Assembly: GCA_023423405.1 (NCBI GenBank)
Contig: JAFAFR010000049.1
Coordinates: forward strand, 1-25,385
Reading direction: 5' to 3'
From: Bacteroidota bacterium
Lineage (GTDB): Bacteria; Bacteroidota; Bacteroidia; Chitinophagales; Chitinophagaceae
Length of the DNA: 25,385 bases
The notes below the pieces were generated by a model, which was not told the DNA's origin, searched no databases, and was given only the letters and a program-made list of their open reading frames with translations. A program made the position numbers and the translations under genes. Positions 8,143 through 17,269 of the stretch are shown here, in pieces (the stretch's first letter is position 1; the number at the start of each line of letters is the position of its first letter).

Positions 8143-9123
8143 TTAATAGAATTTACCCGGCATTAAATAATTGCGTACATAATCTTCCACGCCTTCTTCC
8201 AGGGAATAAAAGGCGTCGCGGTAACCGGCCGCCTGCAGCTTGCCCATATCCGCTTCGGTAAAATACTGGTACTTGTCGCGGATGTCTTCCGGCATGTCGA
8301 TGAATTCGATGGCGGGTTCCTGGTCCATGCCCCTGAAAGTGGCCAGCACCAGATCTTCGAAGGCCCGCGCCTTGCCAGTACCCAGGTTGTATAGTCCGGA
8401 AGCCGGCTGCTTTTCCATGAGCCAGTGGCAAACCTTCACCACGTCTTTTACAAAAATAAAATCACGCAACTGCCTCCCGTCTTTGAAATCGGGACGGTGC
8501 GAGCGGAAGAGTTTCATTTTCCCCGTGGCCTTCACCTGGTTGAACGCATGCCAGATCACCGAGGCCATGCGGCCCTTGTGGTATTCATTGGGACCATACA
8601 CATTAAAGAACTTCAGCCCGGCCCAGAAAGGCGGATGGCTGTTTTCGTGCAGCACCCATTTGTCGAATTCGTTCTTCGACACGCCGTAAGGGTTCAGGGG
8701 CTTGAGTTTGAAAGAAAGTTCGTGCGCATCCTGGTAACCGTGTTCCCCGGCGCCATAGGTGGCGGCGGAAGAAGCAAAGACCAGGGGCACATTGTGCACG
8801 CAGCAATAGTTCCAGATCTTCTGCGAATATTCCACGTTCAGCTCCTGGTGAATGGAATAGTTGAATTCGGTGGTATCGGTACGGGCCCCGATGTGAAAAA
8901 TGAAATCGATGGAAGGCTTGTGCTTGTTGAGCCATTCAAAAAAGCCAGCGCGCTCCACCTTTTTAATATAGTGCTTGCCCTTAAGATTGCACGCCTTGTC
9001 GGTGCGGCTAAAATCGTCGACCAGGATGAGGTTGTTGAAGCCCCTGGAATTGAGATAACCGGCCAGGCAACTGCCGATGAATCCCGCCGCCCCGGTAACA
9101 ACGATCGTAGCGCTTTTATTCAT
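8143..9123 (-). CDS. hldD: ADP-L-glycero-D-manno-heptose 6-epimerase
   Basis: The 326-residue product is an extended short-chain dehydrogenase that epimerises ADP-heptose for the lipopolysaccharide inner core. Visible features are the NADP-binding motif TGAAGFIGS at about residues 10-18, the family-typical DDFSRTDKACNLKG, GARTDTTE, the S118 region (FASSAATYGAGEHGY) and the catalytic Y146xxxK150 (NPYGVSK). The late blocks KFFNVYGPNEYHKGRMASV and DFIFVKDVVKV are also characteristic of HldD/RfaD. I chose the ATG at 9123 because it starts just before the Rossmann strand; the upstream ATG at 9162 would overlap purL by 20 bases. The gene lies 19 bases after the purL stop, so the two may be cotranscribed although functionally unrelated. 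Confidence 0.93.
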   Translation of the reverse strand: MNKSATIVVTGAAGFIGSCLAGYLNSRGFNNLILVDDFSRTDKACNLKGKHYIKKVERAGFFEWLNKHKPSIDFIFHIGARTDTTEFNYSIHQELNVEYSQKIWNYCCVHNVPLVFASSAATYGAGEHGYQDAHELSFKLKPLNPYGVSKNEFDKWVLHENSHPPFWAGLKFFNVYGPNEYHKGRMASVIWHAFNQVKATGKMKLFRSHRPDFKDGRQLRDFIFVKDVVKVCHWLMEKQPASGLYNLGTGKARAFEDLVLATFRGMDQEPAIEFIDMPEDIRDKYQYFTEADMGKLQAAGYRDAFYSLEEGVEDYVRNYLMPGKFY

Positions 9124-9142
9124 GGTACAAAGGTAACGCGCT

Positions 9143-11374
9143 TTACAATGCACTGAGCGCATGCTCGGCAGCGTGACCGGCCAGTAATTTTTCGATGGCC
9201 GTATTGTAACGCTCTTTCCATTGGCGGATTTGGCCCCAGTCTTCGCCGTCGACCTTTACGCCGCCGTCGGTTACGCTGCCCAGGCGGAAGAATGTTTTGC
9301 CTGCGAGCGCCGCTTCAAAGGCCGCTTCTTTGTCCTTACTAACGGAAACCAACACGCGACTTTGCCCTTCACCAAAAAGAAAAGCGTCTTTCCGCACTTT
9401 GCCGTTGCTGCTGATGTCGAAGCCCAGTTCGTTCACAAAGCCCGATTCCGCCAGCGCTACAAAGAGTCCGCCTTCGGAAAGATCGTGCGCAGAAAGGACC
9501 AGCTTGTTTTTGATCAGCGAAGCGATGGACTGCTGCAGTTCGAATTCTTCTTCGAGCTCAAAATAGGGAGCGGGCGAAAATTCCACCCCGTGGACCTTGT
9601 GCAGGTATTCGGAGCTGGCGATGTCGTCGGTGATGCTGCCTACGAGGTAGAGGCTGTCGCCGGGCGCTGCAAAGGAAAGGGTCATTTTATCGGTCACCGA
9701 TTCCAGGAGTCCCACCATACCAATGGTAGGTGTGGGATACACAGCGCCCTCGGGGTGCTGGTTGTAAAAGCTCACGTTGCCACCGGTAACGGGTGTATTG
9801 AAACGGCGGCAGGCTTCGCCCATGCCCTTGATGGCATGCACGAACTGGTAGTAGACCTGCGGATCGTAGGGGTTGCCGAAATTGAGGCAGTTGGTAACGC
9901 CCAGGGGCTCGCCGCCGCTGCACACGATGTTGCGGGCGGCTTCGGCCACAGCGATCATGGCACCTTTATAAGGATCGGCGTATACGTAGCGGCTGTTGCA
10001 GTCGGTGGTTACCGCCAGCGCTTTTTCGCTGGGCTTGGCCAGCACAATGGCCGCATCGCTGGGCGCATTGGTGGAAGTATTGCCGGCGCCCACCATGCTG
10101 TCGTACTGCACATAGACCCAGCGCTTGTTGGCGATATTGGGAATGGCGATCAGTTTTTCCGCTACCTGTTTCAGGTTGGCAGGAACGGCAATGGCAGCCG
10201 GATCGAAGGACCGGATCTTGTCAAAATAGGCCGGTGTTTCGTAAGTGCGTTCGTATTGCGGGGCGCCACCACCCAGCACCAGTTCATGGGCGGGGATGGA
10301 AGCTTCGAGTTCGCCGTGCATATAAAAATCGAGAAGACCGTTCTCAGTTACTTCGCCGATCACCGCGCAGGGCAGGTCCCACTTGTCGAAGATGGCCTGC
10401 ACCACCTGCTCCTTCCCTTTCTCCACTACCATGAGCATGCGCTCCTGGCTTTCGCTGAGCAGCAGTTCCCAGGTTTTCATATTGGGCTGGCGGGTGGGCA
10501 CTTTATCGAGGTCGATGCGCATACCCACGCCTCCCTTGGCGCTCATTTCAGCGGTGGAGCAAATGATGCCCGCGGCGCCCATGTCCTGCATACCTACCAC
10601 GGTGCCGGTCTGGATCACTTCGAGGCAGGCTTCGAGCAGTTTCTTTTCCTGGAAGGGGTCGCCCACCTGTACGGCGGGAAGTTCTTCGGCGCTTTCTGCG
10701 GTGATGTCGGCCGATGCGAAAGAGGCGCCGCCGATGCCGTCTTTACCGGTGGCCGACCCTACAAAGAGAACGGGGTTGCCCTTGCCTTCGGCGGTGGCGC
10801 TGACGGTTCCGCCGGCTTTCACGATGCCCACGCTCATGGCGTTCACGAGGGGGTTGGTATGGTAACAGCCTTCAAAGTAAATTTCGCCGCCCACGGTGGG
10901 AACGCCGAAGCAGTTGCCGTAGTGGCCGATGCCGTGCACGATGCCGCCCAGCAGGTGCTGGGTTTTGGCTTCGGTCAGGTGGCCGAAGCGCAGGGAGTTC
11001 AGCGCGGCGATGGGACGCGCGCCCATGGTGAAGATATCGCGGTGGATGCCGCCCACGCCGGTAGCCGCGCCCTGGAAGGGCTCGATGGCCGAGGGGTGGT
11101 TGTGGCTTTCGATCTTGAATACCACGCCGTAATTGTCGCCGATGTCCATCAGTCCGGCATTCTCCTCGCCTGCTGCCACCAGCATGCGGCCGCCTTCGCG
11201 GGGCAGGGTTTTGAGCCATTTGATGGAATTCTTGTAGCTGCAGTGTTCGCTCCACATGCCGCTGAAAGCGCAGAGCTCGTTGAAATTGGGCGTGCGGCCC
11301 AGCTTCTGTTTGATGAGTTCAAATTCGGCGGCGGTGAGGCGGAGTTGTTCGGCGGTTTTAACGGTAACTTCCAT
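9143..11374 (-). CDS. purL: Phosphoribosylformylglycinamidine synthase, PurL subunit
   Basis: The 743-residue product converts FGAR to FGAM with ATP in purine synthesis. It is the small PurL type (about 740 residues), which works with separate PurQ and PurS; the amidotransferase domain of the long single-chain form is absent. Motifs include FSGMWSEHCSYKNS near residue 40, the FGAR/ATP-binding KIESHNHPSAIEPFQGAATG, GMQDMGAAGIICSTAEMS, and in the second half-repeat CLNFGNPYDP, PVTGGNVSFYNQ and SAHDLSEGGLFVALAES. The ATG at 11374 gives a typical N-terminus. It is divergent from the glycosyltransferase gene at 11440, with 65 bases between them for two promoters. Confidence 0.97.
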   Translation of the reverse strand: MEVTVKTAEQLRLTAAEFELIKQKLGRTPNFNELCAFSGMWSEHCSYKNSIKWLKTLPREGGRMLVAAGEENAGLMDIGDNYGVVFKIESHNHPSAIEPFQGAATGVGGIHRDIFTMGARPIAALNSLRFGHLTEAKTQHLLGGIVHGIGHYGNCFGVPTVGGEIYFEGCYHTNPLVNAMSVGIVKAGGTVSATAEGKGNPVLFVGSATGKDGIGGASFASADITAESAEELPAVQVGDPFQEKKLLEACLEVIQTGTVVGMQDMGAAGIICSTAEMSAKGGVGMRIDLDKVPTRQPNMKTWELLLSESQERMLMVVEKGKEQVVQAIFDKWDLPCAVIGEVTENGLLDFYMHGELEASIPAHELVLGGGAPQYERTYETPAYFDKIRSFDPAAIAVPANLKQVAEKLIAIPNIANKRWVYVQYDSMVGAGNTSTNAPSDAAIVLAKPSEKALAVTTDCNSRYVYADPYKGAMIAVAEAARNIVCSGGEPLGVTNCLNFGNPYDPQVYYQFVHAIKGMGEACRRFNTPVTGGNVSFYNQHPEGAVYPTPTIGMVGLLESVTDKMTLSFAAPGDSLYLVGSITDDIASSEYLHKVHGVEFSPAPYFELEEEFELQQSIASLIKNKLVLSAHDLSEGGLFVALAESGFVNELGFDISSNGKVRKDAFLFGEGQSRVLVSVSKDKEAAFEAALAGKTFFRLGSVTDGGVKVDGEDWGQIRQWKERYNTAIEKLLAGHAAEHALSAL

Positions 11375-11439
11375 GGTAATGCGATGGTGAAAGAAAGCGC
11401 AAAGTTACAGGCATTGGGCCTAATTTTATGGATTGAACC

Positions 11440-12444
11440 ATGAAAATCCTCTTTGTTCATCCCGGCCGTGCGCTGTTACCCGAAATCGCTGCCTACTGTC
11501 GCTTTTTTGAGGCGGCGGGTTTTGCGACGGAGGTGGCGGTGGCGGGAGATCACGGGGCGGCGGGGGTGGCCACGGGCAGTGTGCTTTCCGCTGACCCCGA
11601 ACAGGCTGAGAGCCTCAAACCCGTTATCGAATGGCATTTCATGGGCAGCCAGCTCCGGCGCCCGGCCGGCGACCGCATCGTGGTGCAGGAATACGCTTCG
11701 CGTTCCACCGGCGCCCTGCACGGGTGGAAAGACCGCATAAAAAGATGGACCAACTGCCGGCCCGATTACCGGATTTTTCTCGACCCCTCCCTGGAGCAGG
11801 ATTTCGGGTTCCGCGACGGCGTTCCGTCCGGCTGCCGCAACATGTTCTATTTTGGCGAGCTGCACGACAGTGCGCCGGCTGATCCCGAATTCGATTTCGT
11901 GTATGCGGGATCGGTAGACGCCCGCCGCCGGCCACAGCAATGGATAGACGCTTTTGCACCCGGCGGTAAACTGTACGGCCGCAGCCTGCTGGTGCTTTCG
12001 GCCTTTTACGAACAACTGGCGCGGCGGTATGCGGGGGTGCCCACCATCCATTTCGCGGGACCGCTGAATCCCTTTGAAACGCAGGCGCAACTGCGGCGCT
12101 GCCGCTTTGGGCTCAACATGCAGCCCAACCGCGTGCCGTATAACAGGCAGGCCTCCACGAAGCTGCTGGCCTATGCAGCGGCGGGACTTCCCATCATCAG
12201 TTCGGAGAACAACTGGGCCCGCGCCTTTGAAAAAGAACAGGGTGGCGCCATGTATTTTTTAAACGAAGGGCTGGACAATTTCAACTGGGAAGCTGTGACG
12301 GATTTCGGCTACCGCCTGCCCTCACTGGAGGGCTGGTCCTTCGCCGACCGGCTGGCGGAGAGTGGCATCCTTTCTTTTCTCGCTGCCCACGGCTGCTATG
12401 ATGGCCCGGTACGATCCCAGGATCCGCTCCACGCTGAACTGTGA
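11440..12444 (+). CDS. Glycosyltransferase-like protein (GT-B type)
   Basis: The 334-residue product opens MKILFVHPGRALLPEIAAYC, like the N-terminal Rossmann domain of GT-B glycosyltransferases. The second half has the typical C-terminal domain pattern: DFVYAGSVDARRRPQQWIDA, FAGPLNPFETQAQLRRCRFGLN, then RQASTKLLAYAAAGLPIISSENN, equivalent to the nucleotide-sugar-binding 'sxKllEymAaGlPvv' block of group 1 / CgeB-like enzymes. Donor and acceptor sugars cannot be told. It probably works in surface polysaccharide or LPS decoration, given the neighbouring glycosyltransferase, the membrane protein and hldD. Its 3' end overlaps the convergent gene at 12322 by 123 bases, so its last about 40 residues (after the SLEGWSFADRL region) may be poorly constrained. 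Confidence 0.78.
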   Translation: MKILFVHPGRALLPEIAAYCRFFEAAGFATEVAVAGDHGAAGVATGSVLSADPEQAESLKPVIEWHFMGSQLRRPAGDRIVVQEYASRSTGALHGWKDRIKRWTNCRPDYRIFLDPSLEQDFGFRDGVPSGCRNMFYFGELHDSAPADPEFDFVYAGSVDARRRPQQWIDAFAPGGKLYGRSLLVLSAFYEQLARRYAGVPTIHFAGPLNPFETQAQLRRCRFGLNMQPNRVPYNRQASTKLLAYAAAGLPIISSENNWARAFEKEQGGAMYFLNEGLDNFNWEAVTDFGYRLPSLEGWSFADRLAESGILSFLAAHGCYDGPVRSQDPLHAEL

Positions 12445-13518
12445 CTCCATGAGCAGGCGGCCGCGTCTTCCCATTTCGGCCCGGGTCGCGGGATCGAGCA
12501 GCAGCATCTTTTCCATTTTTTCCGCAAGGTCCACCGGGTCGCCGGGGTGCGTGAGCCAGCCCGTTTCGCCATCAACCAGCAGTTCCTTGCAGCCGCGCAG
12601 CCGTGGCGCGATCACGGGCAGTTCCATGCTGGCGGCTTCCATCAGCGAACGCGGCACGCCTTCATTATAATAGGAACAGAACACGTACACGTCAGCCGCA
12701 TCGAGGTGGGGCCGCACATCTTCTGCAAAGCCCAGGAAACGGATCACCCCTTCTTCCTCCCATTTCCGGATCTGAGCGGGCTGGATGCCGTCGGGGTGGT
12801 TCTTTTCGTAAAAGCCCAGGAGCACGGCGTCGAAATCGAAGCCGCGGCGGCGCAGGATGGTGCAGGCAGCGGCATAGTGTGCGATGCCCTTGCTTTTGAG
12901 CAGGCGGCTGCAAAGGATGAAGCGGAGAGGTCGGGGGTTTGGGGTTTGGGGTTTGGGGTTTGGGGTTGCGGTAACCGCGCCCGGCCGGAAATAATCCGTG
13001 TTGATGCCTTCTCCCGGCAGTATGTGCAGCTTGGCGGCGGGTGCGATGCGCTGCTGCAGGAAAAAACTGGCGTCTTCCTTATTGAGGAACCAGATCTCGC
13101 GGGCCTTTTTGGCCATGCGCGAATAGAGCCGGCGCACGATGTGATAGACGAGGTTCTTTTTGGAAAAGGGATAACCGAGACCGGTCACCACCGCGATGGA
13201 GGGAATGCCCACGGCGGCGGCGGCATGGCTTCCATATATATTGGCCTTGATGGCGTAGTGAAAAACGAGGTCGGGTTTTTCGCGGGCGTAGGTCTTTTTC
13301 AGGCGGCTGTAAAACCGCAGGTCGGCCAGCAGGTTGCGCGAGCGGTTGTCGTAAGGCAGGGGTATGAAGCGGCAGCCCGCGGCTTCCAGCTTGGGCGCAA
13401 AGGCATCGTTGCCGGCAATCACTAATATGGTGTGTCCGTCTGCCAGCAGGGCCCGGATGGTATCGAGGCGAAAATTGTAAACGGCCCATGCGCTCATGGA
13501 AACAAATGCAATCAACAT
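12322..13518 (-). CDS. Family 4-like glycosyltransferase
   Basis: The 398-residue product starts MLIAFVSMSAWAVYNFRLDTI, a classic start for family 4 GT-B enzymes. It continues with FHYAIKANIYGS and VVTGLGYPF in the acceptor domain, and ILCSRLLKSKGI, FLGFAEDVRPHLDAADVYVFCSY and NEGVPRSLMEAASMELPVIA in the donor domain; the EX7E motif is E-GVPRSLM-E. The likely role is sugar transfer to a lipid-linked glycan. The ATG at 13518 is chosen because residues encoded further upstream are merely antisense to the 13561 membrane gene. A G-rich heptad repeat (12937-12971) lies in frame inside the gene and encodes the linker PNPKPQTPNPRP at about residues 183-194, between the two GT-B domains. The 3' end overlaps the convergent gene by 123 bases. 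Confidence 0.88.
   Translation of the reverse strand: MLIAFVSMSAWAVYNFRLDTIRALLADGHTILVIAGNDAFAPKLEAAGCRFIPLPYDNRSRNLLADLRFYSRLKKTYAREKPDLVFHYAIKANIYGSHAAAAVGIPSIAVVTGLGYPFSKKNLVYHIVRRLYSRMAKKAREIWFLNKEDASFFLQQRIAPAAKLHILPGEGINTDYFRPGAVTATPNPKPQTPNPRPLRFILCSRLLKSKGIAHYAAACTILRRRGFDFDAVLLGFYEKNHPDGIQPAQIRKWEEEGVIRFLGFAEDVRPHLDAADVYVFCSYYNEGVPRSLMEAASMELPVIAPRLRGCKELLVDGETGWLTHPGDPVDLAEKMEKMLLLDPATRAEMGRRGRLLMESQFSVERILGSYRAIIAAVGSEKRKDATLRQPVGEGPALQ
12937..12971 (+). repeat. 35-bp G-rich heptad element, copy 2, inside a gene
   Basis: Four GTTTGGG heptads followed by GTTGCGG on the plus strand, in the antisense strand of the 12322-13518 glycosyltransferase. Thirty-five bases alone would shift the frame, so flanking bases must have adjusted; the host frame stays open and reads a proline/asparagine-rich linker. 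It matches copies at 1220-1254 and 17270-17304. Confidence 0.85.
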
Positions 13519-13560
13519 TGTGTCAAATGTATAGATTTGGCCAGGAAAATAAGATTTGGA

Positions 13561-14877
13561 ATGGATGTGATTGTCCGGTTCATCATAACGCTGGCGGTGT
13601 TGTTTGTACTCACGCGCTGGCTCACCCGAAAATTCGATCCGGCATTTGGTGACCGTCCGCTGATAGTGGCCCTGGGCCTCCATGTGGCGATGGCCCTGCT
13701 CTACGGGTATATTTTCTGGCACTTTTACGGGGGCGACGATACCTGGATGCTCAACCAGGAATCGATCGAGGCCCGCGATCTTATTATACACCAGCCCGGC
13801 ATTTTCTGGCGCGAGCTCAATCCTTTCTGGATGGTGGGCGAATACGGAAGGGCGCGCGGACTGACCCTGTTCCGGCAGCAGGTGGAGGAATCGCTGATCA
13901 CCCTGCCCCTGGCGCTGTTCAACGGGTTCAGCCGGGGCCATTATTATACCAATGTGCTGGCTTTTGTGGGCATGAGCTTCTGGGGATCTTTCTGGTTTTT
14001 CCAGCTCCTGCGGCGGTTGTGGCCTTCGGGTACTGGTTGGAGTTTCTGGGTGGTTTTCGGTTACCTGCCCACGGTATTCTGGCTCAGCGGCCTGCGCAAG
14101 GACCCGCTGATCTTCATGGCTTTTGCGCTTTGCCTCTGGCAGGCCTGGAAATGGTGGCGGCTGCGGCGCGCGGCTGCCGGCGGCTGGATGCTGGTGGCGC
14201 TGGGCTTTTTGTTTTTCCTGCGTCCGCTGATGGCCGTGGTGCTGGCGCCGGCGCTGGTGGCGCTGGCCTGGCTGCGGTGGCGGGTGGCCGGGCGGCAGAC
14301 GATTGCGGCCGGTAGAAGCCCCTCCCCTGCGCGGGTACTGCTTGTCGTCTATGGGTTGTCGCTGCTGGCTTTCCTGGCAACAGCCGCCTTACCCGGAAAG
14401 GCCAACCTGCTGGAAGCGGTGGTGAGCCGGCAGCAGGAATATAGGGCGCTGGACGGCAAAACCCGCATAGCCCTCGATACCCTGGAGGCAACGCCGGCCT
14501 CTTTTCTACGCGGATTTCCCCAGGCCCTGAGCAATGTATGGCTGCATCCCTCGCCCTCGGAGGTCCGCGGCGCCCTGCCGGCCCTGATGCTCGCACAAAA
14601 CATTTTTATAATATGTATGGTGGCGCTGGCCCTGTGGCGTTGGAAACGCCTGCGCGCAGTGCTGACGGCCGGCCCTTTTCCCCGGATCTTTTGCTGGTTT
14701 GCGCTATTTGTTTGTTTATCAATAGGCTATACCGTTCCCTTCCCCGGGGCTATCATCCGGTACCGCGTGATTCCCGAGCTCTGCCTGCTGGTATTGGCGG
14801 GCTGGGCGGGAATGGCCGGCTTATCATCACATTACAATTTTTTCAATGTTTATAAAAACGATGAAGAAATAGCGTAA
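13561..14877 (+). CDS. Multipass membrane protein, unknown function
   Basis: The 438-residue product starts MDVIVRFIITLAVLFVLTRW and has about nine or ten hydrophobic helices spread over its length, with basic interhelical segments (WKWWRLRRAA, LRWRVAGRQ). An early lumenal loop contains HFYGGDDTWMLNQESIEARD, an acidic patch that in some membrane glycosyltransferases binds metal or lipid-sugar; this is only suggestive. I recognise no family. Standing next to two glycosyltransferases, it may take part in export, polymerisation or transfer of a surface glycan. The ATG at 13561 is chosen because the first helix begins there; a longer frame from 13432 only adds antisense of the neighbouring gene. 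It diverges from the 12322-13518 gene with 42 bases between. Confidence 0.75.
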   Translation: MDVIVRFIITLAVLFVLTRWLTRKFDPAFGDRPLIVALGLHVAMALLYGYIFWHFYGGDDTWMLNQESIEARDLIIHQPGIFWRELNPFWMVGEYGRARGLTLFRQQVEESLITLPLALFNGFSRGHYYTNVLAFVGMSFWGSFWFFQLLRRLWPSGTGWSFWVVFGYLPTVFWLSGLRKDPLIFMAFALCLWQAWKWWRLRRAAAGGWMLVALGFLFFLRPLMAVVLAPALVALAWLRWRVAGRQTIAAGRSPSPARVLLVVYGLSLLAFLATAALPGKANLLEAVVSRQQEYRALDGKTRIALDTLEATPASFLRGFPQALSNVWLHPSPSEVRGALPALMLAQNIFIICMVALALWRWKRLRAVLTAGPFPRIFCWFALFVCLSIGYTVPFPGAIIRYRVIPELCLLVLAGWAGMAGLSSHYNFFNVYKNDEEIA

Positions 14878-15003
14878 AACGCTGGTTAAACGATTGAATT
14901 CTTTAATTTTTTTGAGCATCTTAGCCAAAATTTTGAAATTTACGGGCGAAATCGGATCATATCGCATTTTGTCATTTATTTGCACAGCTAAAAATCAAAC
15001 TTC

Positions 15004-17196
15004 ATGTCATCATTACGTTTCACCGCGTTGAAAAACATCAGCCAGTCGAAGGATACGCCGCTGGTGAACTCAGCCAAGATCACTGCTTTGTTTGGAGAAA
15101 ATGTATTCACCCTGCAGAAGGCCCGCGCCTTCCTGAGCGATGAAGGTTATAAAAGCCTGATGGTTTCCATCAAAGGGGGCAAGAAGATCGACCGCCAGGT
15201 GGCCAACCAGATCGCTGCCGGCATCCGCCAGTGGGCCGAGAGCAAGGGCGTTACGCATTTCACGCACTGGTTCCAGCCGCTGACCGGTACTACTGCCGAA
15301 AAGCACGATTCCTTTTTCACGCTGAAAGGTGATGGCACTGCTATTGAAGAGTTCGACGGCGCTGCCCTGATCCAGCAGGAGCCCGATGCTTCTTCCTTCC
15401 CCAGCGGCGGCATCCGCGCCACTTTCGAGGCCCGCGGTTATACAGCCTGGGATCCCTCCTCTCCCGCTTTCATCCTGGAAGTAGGACAGGGAAAAACCCT
15501 TTGTATTCCCACCATTTTTGTTTCCTATACCGGTGAAACCCTCGATTACAAAGCGCCCCTGCTGAAATCGCTGGAGTCGCTCAACAAGAGCGCCGTGGAA
15601 GTGGCCAATTATTTCGATAAAAATGTAACCCGCGTCAACGCCACCCTCGGCTGGGAGCAGGAATATTTCGTGATCGACGAAGGCATGTTCAATGCACGTC
15701 CCGACCTGGTGCTGAGCGGCCGTACCGTTTTCGGTCATGCCCCCGCGAAAGGCCAGCAACTCGAAGACCATTATTTCGGCAGCATCCCCGAGCGTGTGTA
15801 TGCCTTCATGCGCGATTTCGAAAACGAATCTTACAAGCTGGGCATTCCCCTGCGCACGCGTCACAACGAAGTGGCCCCGGCACAGTTCGAGTGTGCCCCC
15901 ATCTTTGAAGAAGTGTCTGTTGCGGTGGACCACAACACGCTGCTGATGGACATCATGGACCGGGTAGCACGTCGCCACAAGCTGCGGGTGCTGCTGCACG
16001 AGAAGCCCTTCGCCGGCATCAACGGGAGCGGCAAGCACAACAACTGGAGCATGAGCACCGATACCGGTGTGAACCTGCTGGCGCCCGGCAAAACGCCGAA
16101 GACCAACCTGATGTTCCTCACCTTCTTCGTGAACACCATCAAGGCCGTGTTCGATTACAGCGACGTACTGCGCGCCTCCATCGCATCTGCGGGTAACGAT
16201 CACCGTTTGGGCGCCAACGAAGCGCCGCCTGCGATCATTTCCGTGTTCGTGGGACAATACCTCAGCAATGTGCTGGCCGAAGTGAAAGAGCGCGTGGGCG
16301 ACAAGTTCGACGAGCAGGACGAAGCCATCCTGAAACTGGACCTGCACCGCAGCATTCCCGAGTTGCTGCTCGACAATACCGACCGCAACCGTACTTCTCC
16401 CTTTGCCTTCACCGGTAACAAATTCGAGTTCCGCGCCGTGGGCTCTTCCGCCAACTGCGCCAACCCCATGATCGTGCTGAACACCATCGTGGCCGAAACC
16501 CTGAAGAAGTTCAAGAAGGACGTTGATGTGCTGATCGAAAAAGGCGACAAAAAAGAGATCGCCATCATGCACGTGATCCGCGAGTACATTGTGGCGAGTG
16601 AAAAAGTGCTGTTCGAAGGCGACGGTTACAGCGAAGCCTGGGAAAAAGAAGCCGAGAAGCGCGGCCTGCCCAACGTGAAGACCACACCGTTGTCGCTCGA
16701 TGCCATGGTGACCGAAAAAGCCAAACACCTCTTCGAGAAGAACGATGTGATGACACATGTGGAGCTCGAAGCGCGCCACGAGATCGAACTGGAGAAATAC
16801 ATCAAGCGGGTGCAGATCGAAGCCCGCATCATGGGCGAGTTGTGCACCAGCCACGTATTGCCCGCCGCCGTGAAATACCAGAACGTGCTGATCAACAACA
16901 TCAAGGGCCTGAAAGAAATTGGCATGGCCGATGAGAGCTATGCCAACCAGAAGCAGATCCTGGTGAAGATCAGCGAGCACATCAACAAGCTGAGCGACCT
17001 CGTAGAGAAAATGATCGAGGCCCGCAAAGTCTGCAACGCCATGGACAATACCCGTACCAAGGCCATTGCCTACGAGAGCCAGGTGAAGGCGCCTTTCTTC
17101 GATGCCATCCGCTACAGCGTGGACAAACTGGAACTGCTGGTGGACGATGCCTACTGGCCCCTGCCGAAATATCGCGAGATGCTTTTCATCCGCTAA
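15004..17196 (+). CDS. glnN: Glutamine synthetase type III
   Basis: The 730-residue product joins ammonia to glutamate with ATP to give glutamine. The length and motifs are those of the GSIII/GlnN class (about 700-730 residues), typical of Bacteroidota and cyanobacteria, rather than the 450-residue GlnA type. Characteristic blocks are THWFQPLTGTTAEKHDSF, ATLGWEQEYFVID, RHNEVAPAQFECAPIFEE, KPFAGINGSGKHNNWSMSTD (the ATP/glutamate-binding loop) and TSPFAFTGNKFEFRAVGSSA. The ATG at 15004 gives the usual MSSLRFTAL start. About 125 bases of AT-rich DNA lie upstream for a promoter, and a clear terminator follows at 17241. It seems to be a single-gene unit. Confidence 0.97.
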   Translation: MSSLRFTALKNISQSKDTPLVNSAKITALFGENVFTLQKARAFLSDEGYKSLMVSIKGGKKIDRQVANQIAAGIRQWAESKGVTHFTHWFQPLTGTTAEKHDSFFTLKGDGTAIEEFDGAALIQQEPDASSFPSGGIRATFEARGYTAWDPSSPAFILEVGQGKTLCIPTIFVSYTGETLDYKAPLLKSLESLNKSAVEVANYFDKNVTRVNATLGWEQEYFVIDEGMFNARPDLVLSGRTVFGHAPAKGQQLEDHYFGSIPERVYAFMRDFENESYKLGIPLRTRHNEVAPAQFECAPIFEEVSVAVDHNTLLMDIMDRVARRHKLRVLLHEKPFAGINGSGKHNNWSMSTDTGVNLLAPGKTPKTNLMFLTFFVNTIKAVFDYSDVLRASIASAGNDHRLGANEAPPAIISVFVGQYLSNVLAEVKERVGDKFDEQDEAILKLDLHRSIPELLLDNTDRNRTSPFAFTGNKFEFRAVGSSANCANPMIVLNTIVAETLKKFKKDVDVLIEKGDKKEIAIMHVIREYIVASEKVLFEGDGYSEAWEKEAEKRGLPNVKTTPLSLDAMVTEKAKHLFEKNDVMTHVELEARHEIELEKYIKRVQIEARIMGELCTSHVLPAAVKYQNVLINNIKGLKEIGMADESYANQKQILVKISEHINKLSDLVEKMIEARKVCNAMDNTRTKAIAYESQVKAPFFDAIRYSVDKLELLVDDAYWPLPKYREMLFIR

Positions 17197-17240
17197 GGTT
17201 ATATACGTTTTTTTCGACCAAAACAAACCGCTGAGCGCAA

Positions 17241-17268
17241 GGCCCTGTCTATTGACGGGGCCTTTTTT
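17241..17268 (+). terminator. Rho-independent terminator of glnN
   Basis: A nine-pair stem GGCCCTGTC / GACGGGGCC (one G-T pair) round a TATT loop is followed directly by TTTTTT. It sits 44 bases after the glnN stop. Confidence 0.9.
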
Positions 17269-17269
17269 G

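Noticed and set aside
9221..11443. Plus-strand open frame of 740 codons
   Set aside because: Antisense of purL; rich in His, Ala and Gly with no motifs.
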